DNA from: a bacterium CG2_30_54_10
Lineage (GTDB): Bacteria > Muiribacteriota > Ozemobacteria > Ozemobacterales > Ozemobacteraceae
Assembly: GCA_001872985.1 (NCBI GenBank)
Contig: MNYA01000426.1
Span: 1 to 5,391, forward strand
Length of the DNA: 5,391 nt
Reading direction: 5' to 3'
Within the stretch, counting starts at the first letter, position 1; every line of letters begins with the position of its first letter. Of this stretch, positions 1 to 4,840 are shown in pieces. The position numbers and the translations under genes are program-made. The notes under the pieces were generated by a model. That model had not been told where the DNA came from, made no database searches, and was given only the letters and a program-made list of their open reading frames with translations.

Positions 1-2
1 TT

Positions 3-1589
3 ACCACTCTGATTCTGGTTGGAACGCTCGCATTTGTCTCCGAAACCGCTTTTTCGAAAGATGCGGCAGTCACTCGAAATGGTCCGGGCAGATGGAAGCC
101 GCTACTTGGCGATCTTCTCAGAGCCAATCGATCCGGACCGACCGAAGCCTGCCTTCAGCGTCTGCTCGCCTTTGGGCCGTCCTGCCCGGAGCTGGCTGAT
201 GCTTTGCAAAACATTTCCTATGACCGGTTGGAACGAGGGGCTTTCCACTCTTTCACGTTGGACTGCTGCGATGGAAAACTCCGTCCTTGGCTGCTTTATG
301 TCCCAACCGGCTACTTCCCGGTTCGTGCTTCGCTCCTTCTCGTGGTTTTGCATGGCGGCGTTTCAGGCGAGTCGGTCACGCCTGACACATTGAGAAAATG
401 GGCAGAGGAAGATCCTTTCTTCAAGATCGCTCAGGGACAGAATTGGCTGATGCTCTTTCCTTTCGCCCAGGACGGCGCTACCTGGTGGGATGAGGTCGGG
501 ATCGACAATATCCGACGGCAAATCCGACTGGTTAAAGCAATGGCCAACGTCGATGACGACCGGGTCTGGCTCGCCGGATTTTCCGACGGAGCCGGCGGCG
601 CCCTGACGATGGCGATGCTGACCCCCGACGATTTTGCCGCGGTGATTGCGGCAAACGGCCATCCCGCGCTTGGAAACATCGAAGGGGATCTTCCTTTGCG
701 CTTGCCGGCTCTTTCAAATACACCGTGTTACGTTCTGCATTCGAATTCCGACGAATTCTACCCAGTCAAGAAAATGCGCCCACTAATGGAAATGGCCCAA
801 AAGGCGGGCGCCGAAGTGCTTTGGCGCGAGAAGGCCGGAAGCCACCAGTTTCCCGATCGGGTTTTTGAAATTCCGAGAATGACGGCCTTTCTTCGAAGGC
901 ATCCGCGCGACCCGTTTCCGGGGCGGATCGTTTTCGAGACCGAGCAGCCCAAATGGGGAAAGTGTCGCTGGCTCTCAATCGAGCAAATAACGGACGAACC
1001 GGCGGCGCAATGGTATGAAGACTATAACCCGATCGTGAGACATGAGGAAGCGAACTTCCATTTCATCGAGGATCAGTTGTACAAGGGGGAGGGCGTCCGC
1101 GCGAGGCGAGTTTTTCCCATGTCCCTGTGCTCCGCGCTCGGAATGCAGACCGGCGATATCCTGATCGCGTTTGAAGGGAAGCCGGTCAAAGCATCCGCCG
1201 ATCTTCAGGCCGCAAAACAGGCGCTCAAGGCCGGGGAGATCGTCGAGTTGCGAGTCATCCGGGAGGGAAAGACTCAAAGCCTTTCGGGAAGGCTTCCAGA
1301 TCCCTCGTTGAACTATGTTTTCGACAGATCATCTCCATCCGCCATGGTTCGCGCCCTGGCGATGGGCAACCGGATATCGATCGACACTTCGCGCGTCGGA
1401 AAACTCCGCATCTTCATTCACCCGGATATGTTCAACCTCGACCAGCCCATCGAGGTCGTCGTGAATGGACGTGGCATGTTCCGTTCCATCGTGTCCGCCG
1501 ATCCGGCCTATATGCTGCGCGGTTTCCTGGCGCAGCGCGACCGCCAGATGTTGTTCGTCAACGAGATCGTTCTGGACGATATCCGGTGA
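3..1589 (+). CDS. Secreted alpha/beta hydrolase (prolyl-oligopeptidase/esterase type) with PDZ domain, 5' partial
   Basis: The frame is open from the left edge, so the true start lies outside the window; 528 residues are visible. The first residues (LILVGTLAFVSETAFS) look like the hydrophobic core and cleavage region of a signal peptide, so the product is probably exported. An alpha/beta-hydrolase domain follows: strand plus oxyanion-type motif LLLVVLHGG, nucleophile elbow GFSDG with Ser at visible residue 194 (582-584), candidate Asp250 in HSNSDEFYP (750-752), and candidate His281 in GSHQFP (843-845). These form a complete Ser-Asp-His set. A PDZ domain lies at about residues 370-432, with the typical ALGMQTGDILIAFEGKPV core. 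The C-terminal 70 residues resemble the beta-rich tail that follows the hydrolase in related large secreted esterases (from memory of the family). The natural substrate (ester or peptide) cannot be read from sequence. The last four bases overlap the rlmM start. An internal TTG at 204 would cut off the signal peptide and is not preferred. Confidence 0.88.
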   Translation, partial: TTLILVGTLAFVSETAFSKDAAVTRNGPGRWKPLLGDLLRANRSGPTEACLQRLLAFGPSCPELADALQNISYDRLERGAFHSFTLDCCDGKLRPWLLYVPTGYFPVRASLLLVVLHGGVSGESVTPDTLRKWAEEDPFFKIAQGQNWLMLFPFAQDGATWWDEVGIDNIRRQIRLVKAMANVDDDRVWLAGFSDGAGGALTMAMLTPDDFAAVIAANGHPALGNIEGDLPLRLPALSNTPCYVLHSNSDEFYPVKKMRPLMEMAQKAGAEVLWREKAGSHQFPDRVFEIPRMTAFLRRHPRDPFPGRIVFETEQPKWGKCRWLSIEQITDEPAAQWYEDYNPIVRHEEANFHFIEDQLYKGEGVRARRVFPMSLCSALGMQTGDILIAFEGKPVKASADLQAAKQALKAGEIVELRVIREGKTQSLSGRLPDPSLNYVFDRSSPSAMVRALAMGNRISIDTSRVGKLRIFIHPDMFNLDQPIEVVVNGRGMFRSIVSADPAYMLRGFLAQRDRQMLFVNEIVLDDIR

Positions 1590-2725
1590 AGAGGAAATCC
1601 GAAAACCCGGTTGGCCGAACCGCCCCCAGAAAGACGGGAAAGCCGGGCCTTCCGCTTCCTGCGGGGCCTTTTCAGGGCTTGATTTGCGCCGAAGGTTGGG
1701 AAGAGGCTCTGATCGGTGAGGTGGCGCGACGGTTCCCGGACCGGCAATTATTTTCGGCAAAGGCGGGAGTGGTGCTTGTATCCGGAAACGTCGCCCCGTT
1801 GATGAAGAGCTGGGTTTTCGCCCGTGAAGTGCTTCCGGATGCGATCGAGGTGAACGAGCCCTCGGTCAAAACACTTGTACAAAGCCTGGGAAAACTTGCG
1901 GATGGAATACTCGACCGATCGCCCCTTCCCTGGACTTTCAGGGTTCAGACCCCTGACGCATGGACACTTGACGGAGATGTCTACGTCGAGGTTGGCGGTA
2001 GGGCCGGTCTGGTGGCGGCGGCTTTCCGCGAACGCATGGAAACCTTCAGGCGTAGGGCGATGGAACGTTACCGCGATTGGCAAACGCTTTCGGATCGTCA
2101 GCCGTTCGTGCTAGTACAATGTCTGATTCTTGCCCGTGACCTCGCGATAGTCAGTCTTGGAGAGACCTTTCGTAATATCGCCGGCCGCCTGGTTCCTGCA
2201 CCATGGCCAAACCCCGGACTTCTGGTGAAAAGTGATCCGATGGCTCCCTGCCGTTCCTATTACAAACTCGAGGAAGCCTGGATCGAAGCGGGAAGAGAGC
2301 CCCGACCGGGTGAGGTATGCGTGGATCTGGGAGCCGCACCCGGAGGCTGGACCTGGTCCGCCCTTCAGCGGGGAGCCGCGGTTGTTGCTGTCGATGCGGC
2401 CGATCTCGAATCGAAGGTGTCAGATCATCCGCGATGCAACCATTTGCGGGAAAACGGGTATGCCTATCTTCCTCCCCGGAAGGTTGATTGGTTGCTCTGC
2501 GACATGATCGTGAAGCCTCTTGCAACCCTGGGCCTGCTGGAACGCTGGCTTGAAGGGGGGCACTGTCGCGGCTTTGTGGTAAACATCAAGTTTCGGGGAA
2601 AGGATCCCTCGTCCATTCTCGCATCAATTGATGAGCTTCGAGAACGGTTCGGGCTTTTAAACCTAGGAATTCGGCATCTTTTCCACGATCGCAACGAGAT
2701 AACGATATTCTCGCCTCCCGTTTAA
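1586..2725 (+). CDS. rlmM: 23S rRNA 2'-O-ribose methyltransferase RlmM
   Basis: In E. coli RlmM (YgdE) uses S-adenosylmethionine to methylate the 2'-OH of C2498 in domain V of 23S rRNA. This 379-residue protein has the same layout. An N-terminal RNA-binding THUMP-type part begins at GLICAEGWEE (31-40). The Rossmann-type domain has SAM motif DLGAAPGGWT (247-256). The catalytic K-D-K-E set is present: Lys227 in YYKLEEA, Asp306 in CDMI, Lys335 in NIKFRGK and Glu371 in HDRNEITIF. E. coli RlmM is 366 residues long. The extra length here is mainly a basic, Pro-rich N-terminal extension of about 29 residues. The GTG start overlaps the previous stop as GTGA, and no Shine-Dalgarno sequence precedes it, which suggests termination-reinitiation coupling. 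A TTG at 1679, just before the conserved region, is the only serious alternative start. The family assignment is firm; the exact target nucleotide is inferred from homology. Confidence 0.93.
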   Translation: MKRKSENPVGRTAPRKTGKPGLPLPAGPFQGLICAEGWEEALIGEVARRFPDRQLFSAKAGVVLVSGNVAPLMKSWVFAREVLPDAIEVNEPSVKTLVQSLGKLADGILDRSPLPWTFRVQTPDAWTLDGDVYVEVGGRAGLVAAAFRERMETFRRRAMERYRDWQTLSDRQPFVLVQCLILARDLAIVSLGETFRNIAGRLVPAPWPNPGLLVKSDPMAPCRSYYKLEEAWIEAGREPRPGEVCVDLGAAPGGWTWSALQRGAAVVAVDAADLESKVSDHPRCNHLRENGYAYLPPRKVDWLLCDMIVKPLATLGLLERWLEGGHCRGFVVNIKFRGKDPSSILASIDELRERFGLLNLGIRHLFHDRNEITIFSPPV

Positions 2726-3136
2726 AGGGAAATCAGGGCGATTGCGCTAAGGGCGAGGCCCATGGCGGCGATGTCCTTCATTCCAAGAGATTCATGAAGG
2801 AGAAAAAACGACAGGAAGATCGTGACGAGTGGATACAGCCCTGTCAGTGTCACGACAACCGAAATCCGGCCTTTTGATGCCGCCACATTGTAGAGGATCG
2901 AACCGAAACTTCCCGCCAGGCCACCCAAAAACGCAATGAAGATCCCCTTGGGATCGGTGGCGGGCCTGAAGCCGGGCCATGCGATCAAACTCAACGCCAC
3001 GGCTACGTTTCCAATGGTCGCGCGCGTAGATGAAGATGCTCCAGGGGTCCAGATAAGGTGCGGCGAGTTTGGGGAACAACCCCCAGAGCCCCCAGAACAA
3101 GAATGCAAAAATCGCGGGAAGCATCCATCCGACCAT
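2722..3136 (-). pseudogene. Single-domain EamA/DMT-type transporter, frameshifted
   Basis: Two minus-strand frames together make one small membrane protein of the EamA (drug/metabolite transporter) family. The upstream frame gives MVGWMLPAIFAFLFWGLWGLFPK and runs to SIFIYA. The downstream frame resumes at TIGNVAVALSL and ends ESLGMKDIAAMGLALSAIALISL. The joined product would be 136-137 residues with about five hydrophobic helices, which is one EamA repeat; typical DMT exporters have two. The frames switch at an eight-base CG-alternating tract (3019-3026). Removing one CGCG would join Y-A to T-I-G in frame with the usual spacing; removing one base would also restore the frame. The ATG at 3134-3136 is chosen because AAGGAG lies nine bases upstream and the protein then begins right before the first helix. 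An upstream ATG at 3170-3172 would add 12 residues. The gene is convergent with rlmM and the stop codons overlap. The transported substrate is unknown. It may be a true pseudogene, or an intact gene with a sequencing error. Confidence 0.8.
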
Positions 3137-3145
3137 TGATGCTGG

Positions 3146-3151
3146 CTCCTT
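3146..3151 (-). promoter_or_regulatory. Shine-Dalgarno site that fixes the EamA start
   Basis: Read on the minus strand this is AAGGAG, nine bases before the ATG at 3134-3136. The alternative ATG at 3170-3172 has only a weaker purine run (AGAAGAG) at poor distance. This favours the shorter protein starting MVGWML. The alternative start does overlap the stop of the upstream ORF fragment as ATGA, so reinitiation there remains possible. Confidence 0.6.
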
Positions 3152-3168
3152 ACTTTGGCTGAATTGTG

Positions 3169-3336
3169 TCATCGTTTGCCCAACTCTTCTGTCGGGGCTG
3201 GTTTCAAACCCGACCCGACGGAATGCGGAATACGCATGAACTTTTTGCGAATGGTATTATTTGAGAAAAACATGAAGGCGAAATAGAGGGCGCAAAGCGC
3301 CAGACCACGGGGGATGAGGGTGTGATCTTCGCGCAA
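3169..3336 (-). pseudogene. Small membrane-protein ORF fragment between two palindromes
   Basis: On the minus strand a frame opens just inside the REP-like doublet and ends with TGA at 3169-3171, overlapping the upstream EamA start candidate as ATGA. From a TTG at 3334-3336 it gives 55 residues. It contains one clear hydrophobic segment (LALCALYFAFMFFS) followed by a basic stretch (NTIRKKFMRIP), like a membrane anchor with a cytoplasmic tail. The last residues (GSGLKPAPTEEL) are encoded by the palindrome at 3191-3219. I see no good ribosome binding site, and an in-frame TAG lies inside the doublet upstream. It may be the 3' remnant of a gene interrupted by the doublet, a genuine tiny membrane protein, or chance. 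I recognise no family. Confidence 0.3.
3191..3219. repeat. 29-base near-perfect palindrome, REP-like
   Basis: The sequence is symmetric about C3205: outer arms GTCGGG (3191-3196) and CCCGAC (3214-3219), inner arms GGTTT (3200-3204) and AAACC (3206-3210). Twelve of fourteen positions pair. Translated on the minus strand it gives GLKPAPT, a peptide I associate with a GGGTTTGAAACC-centred palindrome found repeatedly between genes in many bacteria (recollection, not a search). Likely a dispersed extragenic palindrome; a role as transcript stabiliser or weak terminator is possible. Confidence 0.6.
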
Positions 3337-3350
3337 TGTGGCGATCCAAA

Positions 3351-3400
3351 GTGGCAGCGGCTTCCAGCCGCTGCAGCGGAAGCTCTAAAGCCTCCGCCAC
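3351..3400. repeat. REP-like doublet: two head-to-head hairpins with outer GTGG
   Basis: The first unit (3351-3374, plus strand) is GTG followed by arms GCAGCGGCT and AGCCGCTGC around a TCC loop; all nine pairs are perfect. The second unit (3375-3400, read on the minus strand) is GTG followed by arms GCGGAGGCT and AGCTTCCGC around a TTAG loop, with eight of nine pairs. The units thus share length, a GTGGC foot and arm pattern but differ in sequence, and they sit head to head. This is the organisation of REP/BIME elements, whose hairpins carry a short conserved foot sequence (GTAG-like) recognised by RAYT (TnpA-REP) transposases. No RAYT gene is present in this window. Confidence 0.7.
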
Positions 3401-3426
3401 TTTTCGGGCATTCCAACACAGCCTGA

Positions 3427-3438
3427 GTTGTTAACAAC
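3427..3438. promoter_or_regulatory. 12-base perfect palindrome, possible operator
   Basis: GTTGTTAACAAC is fully self-complementary and AT-rich at its centre, unlike the GC-rich hairpins nearby. Such sites commonly bind a dimeric regulator. It lies upstream of both the RRM gene and the minus-strand genes, so it could act on either. A second TTAAC follows directly (3439-3443). No regulator gene is nearby and the role is inferred from shape only. Confidence 0.35.
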
Positions 3439-3471
3439 CTTAACATGCTTCAAAGTTCACGCCCGGTGACA

Positions 3472-3498
3472 AGCCTCGCGAATTTTTTTCGCGAGGCT
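3472..3498. terminator. Strong hairpin, 11-bp stem, possible terminator part
   Basis: Arms AGCCTCGCGAA (3472-3482) and TTCGCGAGGCT (3488-3498) pair perfectly around a five-T loop. The T-run lies in the loop and not after the stem, so this hairpin alone is not a standard intrinsic terminator on either strand. Only two Ts follow it on the minus strand. With the next hairpin it forms a double structure just upstream of the RRM gene promoter. Confidence 0.45.
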
Positions 3499-3502
3499 GA
3501 GG

Positions 3503-3522
3503 GGGGCACGCACGCCCCTTTT
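3503..3522 (+). terminator. Candidate intrinsic terminator (GC hairpin plus T4)
   Basis: GGGGC (3503-3507) and GCCCC (3514-3518) pair around a six-base loop and are followed by TTTT (3519-3522). The stem is short but fully GC and directly precedes a short T-tract on the plus strand. No plus-strand gene ends within the preceding 770 bases, so it may insulate the RRM gene from read-through, end an unannotated small transcript, or act inside a longer leader. Confidence 0.45.
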
Positions 3523-3549
3523 ATTGAGAAGTTGCGAACACGGTATACT
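3521..3549 (+). promoter_or_regulatory. Candidate sigma-70-type promoter for the RRM gene
   Basis: TATACT (3544-3549) matches the -10 consensus at five of six positions. A weak -35 TTATTG (3521-3526) sits at the ideal 17-base distance; TTGAGA (3524-3529) is a better hexamer but is 14 bases away. Initiation near 3556 would give a leader of about 137 bases. It begins right after the hairpin pair, a common arrangement for an independent transcription unit. Confidence 0.4.
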
Positions 3550-3639
3550 ACCCGACCCTGAAACTGGGGGCAACCATCTGCCCGGAAAATAATAATGCTT
3601 GCATTGGGTGAAAATGTAGTGGATCATATACGTGTTTGC

Positions 3640-3670
3640 AGGAGCATTCGTGGCTCCTTCGATAACGAAG
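3640..3670 (+). promoter_or_regulatory. Two consecutive hairpins in the RRM gene leader
   Basis: Arms AGGAGC (3640-3645) and GCTCCT (3653-3658) pair perfectly around seven bases. The abutting arms CTTCG (3657-3661) and CGAAG (3666-3670) pair around ATAA. The two share bases 3657-3658, so they compete in part and could be alternative folds. The 5' arm of the first contains AGGAG, a decoy or sequestered Shine-Dalgarno-like sequence. The real site lies at 3683-3687. A regulatory role such as temperature-dependent folding or self-binding by the RRM protein is inference. Confidence 0.4.
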
Positions 3671-3692
3671 CAATAGCGTTCTGGAGGTTGTC

Positions 3693-3956
3693 ATGTCCGT
3701 GAAAGTTTTTGTTGGAAATCTGCCCTTTGGAGTTACCGATGAGAAGCTGAAGGAGGAGTTCGGCCGCTTCGGCAGTGTAGAATCCGCAAGGGTGGTGACC
3801 GACAAGCACACCGGCCGCTCACGCGGCTATGGGTTCGTTGAGTTTGCCGATCAGGTTGCCGCTGATGCAGCCATCCAAGGCATGAACGCCCAGCCGATGG
3901 AAGGTCGGAACCTTACCGTAAGCGCCGCCAAGTCCCAGGCCAACGAAAGGCCCTGA
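3693..3956 (+). CDS. RRM-domain RNA-binding protein (small, one domain)
   Basis: The 87-residue product is essentially one RNA recognition motif. RNP2 is VFVGNL (5-10) and RNP1 is RGYGFVEF (44-51). The RNA-stacking aromatics Phe6, Tyr46 and Phe48 are all present. The domain binds single-stranded RNA on its beta-sheet face. Bacterial proteins of this type (for example the cyanobacterial Rbp family) are single-RRM cytoplasmic proteins, often cold-inducible. The short tail after the RRM (SAAKSQANERP) lacks the glycine-rich extension found in some members. The ATG is fixed by GGAGG (3683-3687) five bases upstream. The gene appears to be a monocistron, with a candidate promoter at 3521-3549 and 143 bases before the next gene. 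The family is certain; the RNA target and cold response are not shown by the sequence. Confidence 0.95.
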   Translation: MSVKVFVGNLPFGVTDEKLKEEFGRFGSVESARVVTDKHTGRSRGYGFVEFADQVAADAAIQGMNAQPMEGRNLTVSAAKSQANERP

Positions 3957-3990
3957 AAAGGCCCTGAAAGGGCCTGAATGGGCACTGAAG
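3949..3990 (+). repeat. Degenerate tandem repeat of 10-11 bases over the RRM gene 3' end
   Basis: Four units share the pattern GGCCCTGAA: GGCCCTGAAAA (3949), GGCCCTGAAA (3960), GGGCCTGAAT (3970) and GGGCACTGAAG (3980). The first unit contains the TGA stop of the RRM gene. TGA recurs at 3954, 3965, 3975 and 3986, so spacing is 11, 10 and 11 bases, close to one helical turn. It probably arose by local slippage duplication; a binding role is possible but unsupported. Confidence 0.6.
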
Positions 3991-4001
3991 AGGCTCTTCA
4001 G
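3985..4001. terminator. Palindrome after the RRM gene, weak terminator candidate
   Basis: CTGAAGAG (3985-3992) and CTCTTCAG (3994-4001) are perfect inverted repeats around one base. In RNA this could form a seven-bp hairpin with a three-base loop, about 30 bases past the RRM stop. No T-tract follows, so it is more likely an mRNA 3'-end protector or Rho-associated structure than an intrinsic terminator. Confidence 0.3.
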
Positions 4002-4099
4002 GAGATCCTGAGCTTTCCGGGAGCGCTTTCCCCCACAAGAATATCTCACCCTTCCCCCGATCGCAGCCGAGTGATCTTCGAGGAGGGGTGAAGTAGGTT

Positions 4100-4834
4100 A
4101 TGGGTTACCCGATGGAACCGAACCAGGCTTTGCTTTCCCGTCTGATGGGTGACGTTGAGAAACACTTCGGGGCTTACCTGAAAGAGATTCTCGAGGCATC
4201 GGCCGATTACGGTAGTTTTGGGCTGCCACTGCTCGATGCTCTTCACGACGAGCTCCCCCGGACGGTTTGCGACAACTGCGGCGGATGTTGTAACTCGGTC
4301 TCGATTTTCTCGATCGAATATCACCGCATAATTCGCGATCTCATGACCCGCCTTCCGCCTGTTTCCCTCCGGGATCTGATCCACCGGGCGTTACGATTCG
4401 ATCGGCGTCTCGCCGAGGTGGGAAGTGAAAACCGCTTGAGGTGCGCCTTTCGGGAAGAAGAGGCGAAGGTTTGCCTGATCCATTCGGTTCGCCCTTTTGC
4501 GTGCAGATTTTTCGGTCTGCAAAAGGCTGTTGATCTGACCCCGGAGACCGCGGATCCGGGAACCGGCGGCGCCCGTGAATGCATGCATGTAATGGAACTG
4601 ACGCCGTCCCGGCCGTTGACCCTCGATCGTCAGGAAGACCTGACATCCAAGGTCATGGATATTTCCGAGTCATTTTCTCTCGTGAAAGAAAAGATTCCGG
4701 TGGCTTTCTTTCCCTTCGAGTTCTGGCTTTTTCGTTTTGCTTTGGGGCCCGGCAAAGCCATGGAAATTTATCGGGATGCATTGGTTCCGGCATCAACGCC
4801 GCTCACCAAGTTCTGGCAGGAATTCTGCGCTTGA
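4100..4834 (+). CDS. YkgJ-family cysteine-cluster protein
   Basis: The 244-residue soluble protein has the CxxCxxCC cluster of the YkgJ/UPF0153 family, here CDNCGGCC with Cys57, 60, 63 and 64. The second conserved half has Cys115 (LRCAF), Cys125 (KVCLIH) and Cys135 in RPFACRFFG; the RPxxCR pattern is diagnostic. The cluster is predicted to bind zinc or an Fe-S cluster. The family has no well-established reaction, though some members have been linked to metal handling or protein modification. Cys161 (RECMH) may add a further ligand. A family-atypical C-terminal part (about 170-244) is rich in Phe and Trp. AGGAGG lies at 4081-4086, 13 bases before the ATG, which is long; GGTGA at 4087-4091 may extend the pairing. 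The only other in-frame candidate just upstream, GTG 4088, is followed by TAG. No operon partner is visible. Confidence 0.88.
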   Translation: MGYPMEPNQALLSRLMGDVEKHFGAYLKEILEASADYGSFGLPLLDALHDELPRTVCDNCGGCCNSVSIFSIEYHRIIRDLMTRLPPVSLRDLIHRALRFDRRLAEVGSENRLRCAFREEEAKVCLIHSVRPFACRFFGLQKAVDLTPETADPGTGGARECMHVMELTPSRPLTLDRQEDLTSKVMDISESFSLVKEKIPVAFFPFEFWLFRFALGPGKAMEIYRDALVPASTPLTKFWQEFCA

Positions 4835-4840
4835 CGCCCT

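Noticed and set aside
19..393. Plus-strand 124-codon ORF at the left edge
   Set aside because: It overlaps the hydrolase frame, whose signal-peptide core and downstream catalytic motifs are continuous; the alternative frame has no recognisable features.
1329..1760. Minus-strand ORF of 143 codons opposite the hydrolase end and rlmM start
   Set aside because: It lies wholly antisense to two well-supported genes, its peptide shows no recognisable motif, and it is explained by codon bias of the real frames.
2151..2525. Minus-strand ORF of 124 codons opposite the rlmM catalytic region
   Set aside because: The opposite frame holds the SAM motif and catalytic residues of RlmM; the antisense peptide is arginine-rich low-complexity shadow.
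2936..3139. Plus-strand ORF opposite the EamA gene
   Set aside because: It is the shadow of the minus-strand membrane protein and contains no domain signal or ribosome binding site.
3351..3438. Possible CRISPR or attachment-site interpretation of the palindromes
   Set aside because: There are no regularly spaced direct repeats with unique spacers, no tRNA end, and no integrase adjacent. The inverted doublet fits a REP-like element better.
3204..3446. Continuous 80-codon minus-strand ORF reading through the REP-like doublet
   Set aside because: Its middle (GGGFRASAAAAGSRC) is just the translated palindrome and its end is Ser/Pro-rich without family features. The alternative frame downstream of the doublet looks more protein-like.
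4341..4646. Overlapping minus-strand ORFs opposite the cysteine-cluster gene
   Set aside because: They are antisense to a gene with a diagnostic cysteine pattern, and their peptides are arginine- and proline-rich shadows.
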